DNA from: Brevundimonas intermedia
GTDB taxonomy: Bacteria > Pseudomonadota > Alphaproteobacteria > Caulobacterales > Caulobacteraceae
NCBI RefSeq assembly: GCF_027922165.1
Contig: NZ_BSFD01000011.1
Location: 101,935-165,934, forward strand
Reading direction: 5' to 3'
Length of the DNA: 64,000 nucleotides
Part shown: piece by piece, positions 37,123-46,438 of the stretch
Position numbering within the stretch: the first letter of the stretch is position 1
Layout: each line of letters starts with the position of its first letter
The notes under the pieces: model-generated
Database searches by the model: none
Seen by the model: the letters and a program-made list of their open reading frames with translations, nothing else
Told to the model about the DNA's origin: nothing
Position numbers and translations under genes: made by a program

Positions 37123-38367
37123 GTGTTTGAAGTGCCGCGTACCCCTGGGGGCCATCCCCGGCTTGTTCTGGGCGTCCTGGGGGCGCTGATCCTCGGCGGC
37201 GTGGTCTGGGCCGGGTTTTCGACGTCGGTCAAACCCGTCAGCGATGCGATGCGGGCGGCGACTAGCCTCGAGACGCCGCCGCGGCCGCCCTTGGTCGTGG
37301 TCGAGGATCTGCCGCAGCTGGCGGCGCGGCTGGAGCGCGAGGGCGCGGCCGGGCGGTTCATGGGCGGGGTTCTGGTGGCCAAAGGCGACCAAGTCCTGTT
37401 CCGACAGGTCTATGGCAAGGCGAACTATGAGCAGGACCGGCCGCTGAAGCTCGACTCGCGCTTCCGGCTGGCCTCGATCTCCAAACAGTTCACGGCGGCG
37501 GCCATTCTGCATCTTCAGGATGAGGGGCGGCTGAGCGTCTCCGATCCGGTCTGCAAATGGATCCAGCCTTGTCCGAAGGCGTGGGAGCCGGTGCGGATCA
37601 GCCATCTGTTGTCGCACACCTCGGGTATTCCGGACCTGATGGCGCGGCCGGGCTGGGGCATGCGGCGCACGACGCCGGCGACCCTGAACGAGCTGACCGA
37701 GGATTCGAAGCGGTTCGGCCTGCAGTTCGCGCCGGGGACCAAGGTTCGGTACGACAATGCGGGCTTCAACCTGGCGGCGGCCATCGTCGAGAAGGCCAGC
37801 GGCCGGCCCTATCAAGCCTATATGCGCGAGACCTTCTTTGGTCCTCTGGGCATGAAGGACAGCGGGCTGGACCTGGACGGCGGCGACCATGGGGCGATCA
37901 TGGGTTACGCCAACTTCCCCGCAGGACTGGCGGCCCAGCCGAACGCCAACACCTCCATCGTCGCCGGCGCAGGCGCGGTCTATTCGACGCTGGACGATTT
38001 GCTCGTCTGGCAGAGGGCGTTGCATCGCGGGGAACTGCTGAAGCCCTTCAGCTATCAGCAGATGCTGGCCGACCATGCGCCGGCGGACGCGCCCAAGGAG
38101 CGCGGCCGTCCACGCCGTGACTGGGGCTACGGGATCTTCTCGAACCGGCTGGGCGATCAGGTCCAGCCCAGTTTCCAGGATCGCCAAATCTACCATACCG
38201 GCAGCTGGGGCGGGTTCCGCAATCTGATGCTGTACCAGCCGGAGGCCGATGTGACGGTGATCGTGTTGTCCAACAATTATCACTTGCGCGACCAGGTCTT
38301 CCTGATCAGCCAGCAGGCCATGGCCGAGGCCCTGGGGCGCGAGTTCCCGACGACCCTGGACCGATAG
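37123..38367 (+). CDS. Serine hydrolase, beta-lactamase family (class C-like)
   Basis: 414-residue penicillin-binding/esterase-fold protein. An N-terminal membrane anchor (about 15-33) is followed by the catalytic triad motifs: SISK (Ser118-Lys121), YDN (Tyr210) and HTGSWGG late in the sequence. Members act as D-alanyl-D-alanine peptidases, esterases or lactamases; the substrate is unknown. The start is GTG at 37123, only six bases after era, so it is probably cotranscribed with it. Confidence 0.88.
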   Translation: MFEVPRTPGGHPRLVLGVLGALILGGVVWAGFSTSVKPVSDAMRAATSLETPPRPPLVVVEDLPQLAARLEREGAAGRFMGGVLVAKGDQVLFRQVYGKANYEQDRPLKLDSRFRLASISKQFTAAAILHLQDEGRLSVSDPVCKWIQPCPKAWEPVRISHLLSHTSGIPDLMARPGWGMRRTTPATLNELTEDSKRFGLQFAPGTKVRYDNAGFNLAAAIVEKASGRPYQAYMRETFFGPLGMKDSGLDLDGGDHGAIMGYANFPAGLAAQPNANTSIVAGAGAVYSTLDDLLVWQRALHRGELLKPFSYQQMLADHAPADAPKERGRPRRDWGYGIFSNRLGDQVQPSFQDRQIYHTGSWGGFRNLMLYQPEADVTVIVLSNNYHLRDQVFLISQQAMAEALGREFPTTLDR

Positions 38368-38398
38368 GCCCAAGCCAGCGGCGTGGCGCAAAAACAGG

Positions 38399-38430
38399 GC
38401 GCCAAACGTGCCAAACGCGCCAAACGCGCC
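38399..38430. repeat. Short 9-bp tandem repeat
   Basis: Three tandem copies of G(C/T)GCCAAAC plus a partial fourth copy lie in the 197-base gap between two convergent genes. Slippage or a binding site is possible; nothing else is seen there except the hairpin at 38510-38527. Confidence 0.7.
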
Positions 38431-38509
38431 ATCCATCAGTCTCCCCATCCACTCCCGGCGCCCAGTCTAAGGGCGTTTGAGGGCGCGGTGAGATGAAGGG
38501 TGAAAACGG

Positions 38510-38527
38510 GGCGCAAAGCCTTGCGCC
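38510..38527. terminator. Weak hairpin between convergent genes
   Basis: A 7-bp stem GGCGCAA/TTGCGCC with a four-base loop, with a short AT-rich run 20 bases further on. It is a possible terminator for the convergent pair. Confidence 0.35.
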
Positions 38528-38564
38528 GCCGTGTTCAGGATGGATGGGAAATAAATTTGGGCCG

Positions 38565-40133
<1,569 letters not shown>

Positions 40134-40263
40134 CTAAGGCGATCCATTCGACCTTGGTCGAGGATGGGCGGTGCGTCCATGATCTCCGTCAAATGATCCG
40201 TCCGATCCTATGGAACGCCAGACGGAACCGTCGGTTAGCCAGAGACCGACAGGAAGGATCGCC

Positions 40264-40881
40264 ATGAAAGCCCTTGTTCTGAACTGCACGCTCAAGCCGT
40301 CGCCGGAGACCTCGAGCACCGAAGCCCTTGCCCAGGTGGTGATCGACGAGCTGGAGAAGGGCGGGGCCGAGGTCGAGATGGTTCGGCTGGTCGACCTGAA
40401 CATCAAGCCGGGGGTGAAGACGGACCAGGGGGCGGACGACGATTGGCCCGCCGTGCATGAAAAGATCATGGCCGCCAATATCGTCGTCTTCGCCACCCCG
40501 ACCTGGGTCGGGCAGATGTCCAGCGTCTGCATGCGCGCCCTGGAGCGGATGGACGCCCTGTTCGAGGAGACGGACGACAGCGGCCGACCTGTGGCCTTCG
40601 GCAAGGTGGGCGGCATCGTCATCACCGGCAACGAGGACGGGGCGCACCACATTGTTGCGACCGTGTCTCAGGCCTTGATCGACATGGGGTTCACCATGGC
40701 GGCGCAGAGCTGGACCTATTGGCACCTGGGTCCGGGGCCGGGGCCGGACTATGTCGAGACCGACGAGGGGCACGACTATTCGGATCGGGTCGGGCGCAAC
40801 GCGGCGCGGAATATGGCGGCGCTGGCCAAGGTGCTGAAACCCGACACCTACCCCGTTCCCGAAAGCGGAGAACAGGACTAG
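40264..40881 (+). CDS. Flavodoxin-fold NAD(P)H-dependent oxidoreductase
   Basis: 205 residues of the FMN reductase/WrbA-like fold. It starts KALVLNCTLKPSPETSST (FMN phosphate loop) and has FATPTWVGQMSS and GGIVITGNEDGAHH segments. ATG 40264 has a GGAAGG ribosome site; an earlier in-frame ATG at 40210 does not. The substrate is unknown, perhaps quinones or nitro compounds. Confidence 0.85.
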   Translation: MKALVLNCTLKPSPETSSTEALAQVVIDELEKGGAEVEMVRLVDLNIKPGVKTDQGADDDWPAVHEKIMAANIVVFATPTWVGQMSSVCMRALERMDALFEETDDSGRPVAFGKVGGIVITGNEDGAHHIVATVSQALIDMGFTMAAQSWTYWHLGPGPGPDYVETDEGHDYSDRVGRNAARNMAALAKVLKPDTYPVPESGEQD

Positions 40882-40891
40882 AACAGGCGAC

Positions 40892-41404
40892 ATGATCGCC
40901 GTTCTGCTCACCGCCCTGGTTCTTCAATCCGCGCCGCCGCTGGCGGCCATGGTTCCCCCGCGGGACGACAGTATCGGCATCGCCGCCCAGCAGGGGGCGG
41001 ACGAGGCGGCCGCGACCCTGGATCGGATGCACCAGGCGGCGGCGGAGGCGGACGGCGAAACCTATTTCGCCCAGTTCAGCAGCGGCGCCCGTTTCATCGG
41101 GACCGACGCCTCGGAGCATTGGGATATTTCCGCGTTCAAGGCCTATGCGGAACCGATATTTGCGCGGGGACAGGGCTGGACCTATCGCCCCTATGACCGG
41201 ACCCTGATCATCTCGGGCGACTTCGCCTGGTTCGACGAAAAGCTGGACAACGACTCCTATGGCGCGCTGCGGGGGTCCGGGCTGCTGAGGCGGACCGGGC
41301 CGGGCAATGTCTGGAAGATCGAGCAATATGTGCTCAGTTTCACGGTGCCGAACGACCGGGCCGACGCGGTTGTCGACGCGATCAAGTCCGCGCCCGCCGA
41401 CTGA
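40892..41404 (+). CDS. Exported NTF2-like (SnoaL/DUF4440-type) protein
   Basis: 170 residues with a short signal peptide (about 1-19) and an NTF2-like cone fold (LDRMHQAAAEADGETYFAQFSSGARFIGTDASEHWDISAFKAYAEPIF). Family members often bind small ligands; function is unknown. Its stop overlaps the recO ATG (TGATG). Confidence 0.78.
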   Translation: MIAVLLTALVLQSAPPLAAMVPPRDDSIGIAAQQGADEAAATLDRMHQAAAEADGETYFAQFSSGARFIGTDASEHWDISAFKAYAEPIFARGQGWTYRPYDRTLIISGDFAWFDEKLDNDSYGALRGSGLLRRTGPGNVWKIEQYVLSFTVPNDRADAVVDAIKSAPAD

Positions 41405-42135
41405 TGGATTTCCATGAAGAGGCTTTTGTTTTGTCGGCGCGCAGCCATGGCGACACCGGCGCTGTGGTGGACCTGCTGACCGAGACCCACGGGCGGCGCG
41501 CGGCCTATGTGGCGGGGGGCGCGTCGCGAAAAATGCGACCCTTTCTGCAGGCTGGGGCGCGGGTCGTCGCCGACTATCGGGCGCGGACGTCGGATCATCT
41601 GGGCGGGGCGCGGCTGGAGCCGGTGGGCGAAGGGCCCAGCGCCCTGTTCGACGACGCCCTGGCCCTGACCGGCCTGGCGGCGGCGGCGGGGGTGGCCCAA
41701 GGCGCCTTGCCGGAGCGCGAGCCGCATCCGGGCGTGTTTCTGGCCTTTGAAGCCCTGATGGCGGCCTTCGCCTTGCCGGAGGTCTGGCCGGCCATCTTCG
41801 TACGGTTCGAGGCGGGGCTGCTGGAGGATTTGGGGTTCGGGCTCGATCTGTCGAAATGCGCGGCGACGGGGACGGCGGACGATCTGATCTATGTCAGTCC
41901 GCGCACCGGGCGGGCGGTCAGCCGCGCGGCGGGCGCCCCCTATGCCGACAAGATGCTGACCCTGCCGCCCTTCATGCTGGGGGCGCAGGCCGGCTTGGTC
42001 GAAGGCGACGTCAAGGCGGGATTCGACCTGACCGGCCATTTCCTGGAGCAGTTCGTCTTCCACCCGCAGAACAAGCCTCTGCCGCCCGCCCGGGTCTGGA
42101 TGCTGGACAAGCTGGCCGAGACGGGACGGCTGTAG
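41404..42135 (+). CDS. recO: DNA repair protein RecO
   Basis: 243 residues. The N-terminal OB fold starts MDFHEEAFVLSARSHGDTGAVVDLLTETHGR, and the C-terminal helical domain has FVRFEAGLLEDLGFGLDL. It helps RecR load RecA at gaps. The C-terminal region lacks the zinc Cys cluster seen in some RecO proteins, except for one Cys (KCAATG). In related bacteria recO is near era and parC; here it is separated from parC by 13 kb. Confidence 0.93.
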   Translation: MDFHEEAFVLSARSHGDTGAVVDLLTETHGRRAAYVAGGASRKMRPFLQAGARVVADYRARTSDHLGGARLEPVGEGPSALFDDALALTGLAAAAGVAQGALPEREPHPGVFLAFEALMAAFALPEVWPAIFVRFEAGLLEDLGFGLDLSKCAATGTADDLIYVSPRTGRAVSRAAGAPYADKMLTLPPFMLGAQAGLVEGDVKAGFDLTGHFLEQFVFHPQNKPLPPARVWMLDKLAETGRL

Positions 42136-42159
42136 AGCGCCGCCCCGTCGTTTTCAGCG

Positions 42160-42786
42160 TCAGGCCTGCCACACCATGCTGGCGATCCCGACCTCTCGGT
42201 TCGGGGTATAGGTGATGGTGAAGCCCTGCAATTGGGCCAACTCGGCCTGGGATTCCGGCGAGAAGAAGATACCCAGGGCGATCTTGTGCGCAGGGGCCAG
42301 ATCCATGCCCAAGGCGCCGTTCAGCTTCCAGACGTCGTAGCGAAGGCCATCGACGAAGGCGCCCCAGTTGCGCAAGGACTCGCACTTCATCTCGACGACG
42401 ATCTCGTCCGTCGGCGGATTCTGGAAGGGATCGTTGATCAGGAAGTCGGCGCGGGAATTGTCAGGGTAGACTCGCGCTTCGCGCAAGATCCAGGCGTCCG
42501 GAGCCGCAGCATTGACGGCGCCGGCGATCTCCGCCTGGGCCCAGGCTTCCCAACCGCCCTGTAACGGCCAGACTTTGCGGATGCGGTCGACGTTGGCGTC
42601 AGCCCAGCCCTGAACCAGGGCGAGAAAATCGCGGGGTGAAAGCGGCATTGGACCAGTTCTCCGATGAGGGGCCGGCTTCACCGCCGGCGGTTGAGTGGGC
42701 GAGCGGGCGGCGCCAGGCGCGAAGGGCTCTCGCCGCGTCGCCTTGGCGGCGAGGCTGAGGAGCAGCAGGTCGAAAGCGGTCCCCAT
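42160..42786 (-). CDS. Hypothetical protein with PD-(D/E)xK-like motif
   Basis: 208 residues, family not recognised. A disordered, Pro/Arg-rich N-terminal segment (about 18-48) is followed by a compact domain. It carries Glu86, Asp114 (SRADFLIND), and Glu132-x-Lys134 (VVEMKCES), the spacing of a PD-(D/E)xK nuclease-fold core. The ATG at 42786 has a clear GGGAGG ribosome site; a longer open frame upstream has none. It is divergent from the Reb operon across 235 bases, so the two may share a control region. Nuclease function is inference. Confidence 0.72.
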   Translation of the reverse strand: MGTAFDLLLLSLAAKATRREPFAPGAARSPTQPPAVKPAPHRRTGPMPLSPRDFLALVQGWADANVDRIRKVWPLQGGWEAWAQAEIAGAVNAAAPDAWILREARVYPDNSRADFLINDPFQNPPTDEIVVEMKCESLRNWGAFVDGLRYDVWKLNGALGMDLAPAHKIALGIFFSPESQAELAQLQGFTITYTPNREVGIASMVWQA

Positions 42787-43021
42787 GGATGACACCTCCC
42801 TGGTCTGTTCGGCAGGGCGGGAAGCCATGACCCTGCGCCTGGATCGCCCGAGGAGGATGACGGCGGGCGGCGCGCTCCGTGAACGAGCATGGAAAAAGAA
42901 AATCAACCAAGAGTGGTTCACATCCGTCGAGTTCGGACGTCATGCCTGTGGAGGTCGTCCTAAGCGGGGCCGGGCGATCTTCTTCCAGCGGGCCTCGATC
43001 CAACGGGTAAGGAGACAACTC

Positions 43022-43360
43022 ATGGCTATTCCGACACCGGTGAACGGGCAGATCACCGACGCCGTCACCCAGGCGAATGTGAAGGTTCTAGGCGACGCCC
43101 CGGCCATGGCCATGGGGGCCATCTATCAGTCGCTCGCCCATTCCACGGGCATCCTCTACGAGAACGCCACCTCGTCGCAGCAGCAACTGGCGATCGCGGC
43201 CCAGGCCGCCACCAACCAGGGCGTCATCCAGATCTACAGCGTGGACACCATGGCCGGCGCCGTGGCGACCTCGAAGATCGCCCAGTCCGATACGCCCGAC
43301 AACATGCTGTCCCTGCTGACCGCGTTGCGCGCCGTCGGGCCGCACGCCGCCGTTTCCTGA
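43022..43360 (+). CDS. RebB-family R-body protein (copy 1)
   Basis: 112 residues of the RebB 'killing trait' family, the structural subunits of R-body ribbons. The core begins PVNGQITDAVTQANVKVLGDAPAMAM and continues YQSLAHSTGILYENATSSQQQ. The ATG has an AAGGAG ribosome site seven bases upstream; the longer open frame upstream is not coding. It is over 90 percent identical in protein to the next gene, from which it is 35 bases away. R-body proteins polymerise into coiled ribbons that unroll and disrupt membranes. Confidence 0.88.
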   Translation: MAIPTPVNGQITDAVTQANVKVLGDAPAMAMGAIYQSLAHSTGILYENATSSQQQLAIAAQAATNQGVIQIYSVDTMAGAVATSKIAQSDTPDNMLSLLTALRAVGPHAAVS

Positions 43361-43395
43361 TTTTCGCTGCAACCCTCATTCAAAGGATTTAAGAC

Positions 43396-43719
43396 ATGGC
43401 GCTTCCGACACCCGTCAACGGCATGATCACCGACGCCGTCACCCAGGCCAACGTCAAGGTGCTGGGCGACGCTCCGGCCATGGCCATGGGCGCGATCTAT
43501 CAGTCGCTCGCCCACTCGACCGGTATTCTCTACGAAAACGCCACCTCGTCGCAGCAGCAGCTGGCCATCGCCGGTCAGGCCGCGACCAACCAGGGCGTGA
43601 TCCAGATCTACAGCGTGGACACGATGGCCGGCGCTGTCGCCGCCAGCAAGATCAGCCAATCGGACACGCCCGACAACATGATGGCCTTGCTGACCGCCCT
43701 GCGGGCGACGGCGGCCTGA
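43396..43719 (+). CDS. RebB-family R-body protein (copy 2)
   Basis: 107 residues, nearly identical to copy 1: differences are at about positions 3, 10, 60, 83, 87, 96 and 97, and at the C-terminal tail. The DNA differs at many third positions, so the protein rather than the DNA is conserved. An AAGGA ribosome site precedes the ATG. With copy 1 it is probably a major R-body subunit. Confidence 0.88.
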   Translation: MALPTPVNGMITDAVTQANVKVLGDAPAMAMGAIYQSLAHSTGILYENATSSQQQLAIAGQAATNQGVIQIYSVDTMAGAVAASKISQSDTPDNMMALLTALRATAA

Positions 43720-43792
43720 CGCCGACGACGGATATCCCTGACAGCCGCGGCGGGAGACTTGCGCCCGCCGCGCCCACCCCTGGAGGACGGCC

Positions 43793-44170
43793 ATGGCCGA
43801 GGCGAAGACGACCGACAAACCGGCGGACAAGGCGGCGGAAGGCTCGACGGCGCGCCTGGGCGACTTCGAGGACGTCATGAAGCTGATGCTTGAACTCAGC
43901 AAGAATCCGGCGACCGCCCCGACGGCGGAAGCGGTGGCCAACACCCTGCTGACCGTCATCGGGTCGGGACCGAGCTTCGCCGCGATGCAGAGCCTAGTCG
44001 CCGCCAATCAGGCCAGCGGCATGATGTACCACAACGCCGTCGCCAATCAGCAGACCACCAATATCCTGGGCATGGTCGCCACCATGAACTGCGTCCAGGC
44101 CCTGATGGACAAGCCATCGGTCATCCCGTGGCCGGATCTGACGCCGCGTCGTGAGGAGGCGTTCGAATGA
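43793..44170 (+). CDS. Divergent RebB-like protein
   Basis: 125 residues with a charged Lys/Ala-rich N-terminus, then a RebB-like helical part (SFAAMQSLVAANQASGMMYHNAVANQQTTNILGMVATMNCVQALMD). The YHNAVANQQ segment matches the YENATSSQQ part of the other RebB proteins. A GGAGGA ribosome site precedes the ATG, and the stop overlaps the next start (ATGA). It may be a minor subunit or an end cap. Confidence 0.72.
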   Translation: MAEAKTTDKPADKAAEGSTARLGDFEDVMKLMLELSKNPATAPTAEAVANTLLTVIGSGPSFAAMQSLVAANQASGMMYHNAVANQQTTNILGMVATMNCVQALMDKPSVIPWPDLTPRREEAFE

Positions 44171-44511
44171 GCCCGCAGACCAGACGCGAAACGCGCGAAG
44201 ACCGGCGGGAGCACGATGTCTGTCGCGACGAGTCTCTGCTGCTGTGCGCCGGGGCGGGCCTATGCCAGGCCAGCCTGATCACCATCATGGCTTCGGCGGA
44301 CGCTTTCGCCGCCCGGTTGGCGGCGTCGACCCTTCAAGCGGCGGAGTTGGCGACGCTGCAGACGCGGTATCTCGCCGCCAGCCTGGCGGAGATGCAGACG
44401 CTGCGCGCGGCGGCGCCTGTCGTCGCACCCGCAGCGCTCGCGGCGCACGCCGTGTCCCAGGTCCGCCAGGACCCGCCGTCGGCCTTTTACGGCGCGCCGG
44501 TCGTCACCTGA
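44167..44511 (+). CDS. Small Ala-rich protein of the Reb operon, unknown
   Basis: 114 residues, coupled to the gene before it by an ATGA overlap. A charged Arg-rich N-terminus (TRRETREDRREHDVCRDE) is followed by Ala/Leu-rich helices (AARLAASTLQAAELATLQTRYLAASLAEM). The helical pattern is like RebB, but the conserved DAVTQ core is absent. Function is unknown; assembly, chaperone or end-cap roles are possible. Confidence 0.68.
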   Translation: MSPQTRRETREDRREHDVCRDESLLLCAGAGLCQASLITIMASADAFAARLAASTLQAAELATLQTRYLAASLAEMQTLRAAAPVVAPAALAAHAVSQVRQDPPSAFYGAPVVT

Positions 44512-44535
44512 GGCAAGAAGAAGGGGGGCTTCGTC

Positions 44536-44760
44536 ATGACAGACACCGTCAATTCGCAGATCACCGACGCCGTCACCCAGACCAACGTCAAGGTGCTGGG
44601 CGAGGGACCGGCCGAGGCCGTGGCCATTTCGGTCCAGGCCGTGGCCCACGCCACCAGCCTGTCGGTCGAGAACGCCAGTCAGGCCCAGGGCGGGATGCAA
44701 CAGATCAATAATGCCGCGGTCGGCGCTCTGATCGCCAAAATCCTCGAAATACCGGCCTGA
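44536..44760 (+). CDS. RebB-family R-body protein (short, copy 3)
   Basis: 74 residues: VNSQITDAVTQTNVKVLGEGPAEAVAISVQAVAHATSLSVENASQAQGG. It lacks the C-terminal extension of copies 1 and 2 and ends after the Gln-rich helix, close to the size of short RebB forms. A GAAGGGG ribosome site precedes the ATG. Confidence 0.85.
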   Translation: MTDTVNSQITDAVTQTNVKVLGEGPAEAVAISVQAVAHATSLSVENASQAQGGMQQINNAAVGALIAKILEIPA

Positions 44761-44763
44761 GCC

Positions 44764-45099
44764 ATGGCCTATCCGACCCCCGTCAACAGCCAGATCACCG
44801 ATGCGGTGACGCAGCAGAACCTGATGGTCCTGGGCGCCGCCTCGACCATCGCCATGGGCTCGATCTATCAGAGCGCCGCCCATTCGATGTCGATCGCCTT
44901 CGCGAACGCGGTCCAGACGCAGCGCCAGGCGTCAATCTGCGCCCAAGCGGCGACCAACCAGGGGGTCATGCAGGTCTATGAGATGGGCAGCATGGTCTCG
45001 GCCATGGCCACCACGCGGATCGCCCACAAGGCGCCCGCATCCAACAGTCTGGAAAATGCGCTCGTCCTGCTTGTCGCCCTCAAATTGCTGAAACTCTAG
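44764..45099 (+). CDS. RebB-family R-body protein (copy 4)
   Basis: 111 residues: PVNSQITDAVTQQNLMVLGAASTIAMGSIYQSAAHSMSIAFANAVQTQRQ, then a tail similar to copies 1 and 2 (QAATNQGVMQVYEMGSMVSAMATTRIAHKAP). The ATG lies three bases after the preceding stop and has no clear ribosome site, so translation is probably coupled. Confidence 0.86.
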   Translation: MAYPTPVNSQITDAVTQQNLMVLGAASTIAMGSIYQSAAHSMSIAFANAVQTQRQASICAQAATNQGVMQVYEMGSMVSAMATTRIAHKAPASNSLENALVLLVALKLLKL

Positions 45100-45117
45100 A
45101 ACGTCAGGATCTGAACC

Positions 45118-45351
45118 ATGGCCGCCGACACGCCCGTCAACTCGCAGGTCACCGACGCGGTCACACAGACCAACGTCAAGGTGCTGGGCGAAGCGCCGGC
45201 CCAGTCCATGGCGCTGGTCTATCAGAGCATGGCCCATTCGATTTCGCTGGCCATGCAGAATGCGCAACAGGCCCAAGGCGGGCTGCAGCAGATCGGCAAC
45301 GCCGTGACCTCGAGCGCCGTCACCATGATCATGAACGCGGCGCAGAAATAA
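45118..45351 (+). CDS. RebB-family R-body protein (short, copy 5)
   Basis: 77 residues: PVNSQVTDAVTQTNVKVLGEAPAQSMALVYQSMAHSISLAMQNAQQAQGG. It resembles copy 3 in length and in the AQGGLQQI end, suggesting that these two form a short-form pair and that copies 1, 2 and 4 form a long-form set. Confidence 0.86.
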   Translation: MAADTPVNSQVTDAVTQTNVKVLGEAPAQSMALVYQSMAHSISLAMQNAQQAQGGLQQIGNAVTSSAVTMIMNAAQK

Positions 45352-45382
45352 GCGCCAGACCTGAAGAGAAAGCCGCCCCGCC

Positions 45383-45763
45383 GTGACCGATGCCGTCAAC
45401 AGCCAGATCAAGGACGCCGTCCAGACCTCGACCAACTGGGCGCTGGGATTCGCGACCCTGGACGATGGCACGCCGGCCAGTTCCACGCGGGTCTCGGCCG
45501 GAGGCGTCATCGCCTATGACAAGGCCACCCAGGCCGCCGCCCTGTCGGTCCAGGACGCCGCCGACTATCAGCGCAACGTCCTGTCGATCAGCACCACCGT
45601 GCAGGGCAAGGCCATGGCGATGATGCTGGCCTCGGGCGGAATGAGCGAGCCGGCCCTGATCGCCTACGCCATGGCCCTGGTCAGCTCGTTCGCGGCGCCG
45701 ATCGCGGCGGGGCTGGCGGCGGAGTCCGTCACCAAGGCGGTCCAGACCTTCCCTAGAAACTGA
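45383..45763 (+). CDS. Divergent RebB-like protein with internal insertion
   Basis: 126 residues with GTG start (45383) and a GAAGAG ribosome site. The N-terminus VNSQIKDAVQTSTNWALG matches the RebB core, but an insertion LDDGTPASSTRVSAGGV follows where others continue directly. The C-terminus has a long hydrophobic helix (PALIAYAMALVSSFAAPIAAGLAAES) that may insert into a membrane. It is a probable specialised member of the R-body set. Confidence 0.75.
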   Translation: MTDAVNSQIKDAVQTSTNWALGFATLDDGTPASSTRVSAGGVIAYDKATQAAALSVQDAADYQRNVLSISTTVQGKAMAMMLASGGMSEPALIAYAMALVSSFAAPIAAGLAAESVTKAVQTFPRN

Positions 45764-45785
45764 ACCCAGAACCAAGGAGCATGCC

Positions 45786-46136
45786 ATGTCCAGTTTGACG
45801 GTGTTGAAGACCAGCGAAGCCGAGGCCGTTGTTGAAGAGGCCCAGGCGCTGGAACGGGAGACGCGGTCCGACACCGAACGGTGGCTGAACGCCGCCGACG
45901 ACCTGTCGAATGCCGAGCGGCTGGAAGACAGCCAGGCGCGGTACCAGGAGCTGCGCGCCGCAGCCCAGATCTTGGTCGCCCTGCTTTATCGTATCCAAGA
46001 GCCGCTGCTGGCCGATCCCTATGCGCCCCTTGCGGCCGCCTCAATGAACAAGGCCAAGGCGCTGCTGGCGGATATAGAGGCGGGCGAACTGGTCGAGAAG
46101 GTCACGCTGGTTCCGGCGTCGTCGGACAAGGAATGA
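45786..46136 (+). CDS. Reb-operon protein, helical, unknown
   Basis: 116 residues of predicted alpha-helix, rich in Glu and Ala (EAEAVVEEAQALERETRSDTERWLNAADDLSNAERLEDS), with a second helical part after PYAPLAAASM. No family was recognised. It has an AAGGAG ribosome site, and its stop overlaps a possible start of the next gene (ATGA). Being in the operon, it may chaperone or link R-body subunits. Confidence 0.7.
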   Translation: MSSLTVLKTSEAEAVVEEAQALERETRSDTERWLNAADDLSNAERLEDSQARYQELRAAAQILVALLYRIQEPLLADPYAPLAAASMNKAKALLADIEAGELVEKVTLVPASSDKE

Positions 46137-46156
46137 CCCGGAAGAGGGGGCTCGCC

Positions 46157-46438
46157 ATGGCCGAAGACCAGCGGGGGGACTCGGCTGAACCGGCGGCGCC
46201 GGGATCCGGTAAGGATCCTGTCGTCCTGGCCGCGCAGCGCATGGTCGTGGAGATGTTCAGCATGGCCGCCAAACAGATGCCTGACCTGATGAAGGCGCAG
46301 GTCCTGGGTCAGGCGCCCAACCAGGCGGCGGCCAGCGCCGAGGTCCAGAAATTCACCGAGGACATGCTCTCTCAATTGCAGGCCCAGGTGACACGGGCGC
46401 TGGGCGTGGAGCCCGAGGCAAAGGGAGACAAGACGTGA
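46157..46438 (+). CDS. Reb-operon protein, helical, unknown
   Basis: 93 residues when started at ATG 46157, which has a GAGGGGG ribosome site; ATG 46133, overlapping the previous stop (ATGA), would add eight residues. A disordered acidic N-terminus is followed by helices (AAQRMVVEMFSMAAKQMPDLMKAQVLG). No family was recognised. The stop overlaps the next gene's GTG. Confidence 0.68.
   Translation: MAEDQRGDSAEPAAPGSGKDPVVLAAQRMVVEMFSMAAKQMPDLMKAQVLGQAPNQAAASAEVQKFTEDMLSQLQAQVTRALGVEPEAKGDKT

Noticed and set aside
38399..38430. CRISPR-like repeats
   Set aside because: The units are only nine bases, without spacers, and no cas genes are present.
36115..38448. 777-codon minus-strand open frame
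   Set aside because: It is a shadow of era and the serine hydrolase, both of which have full catalytic motifs.
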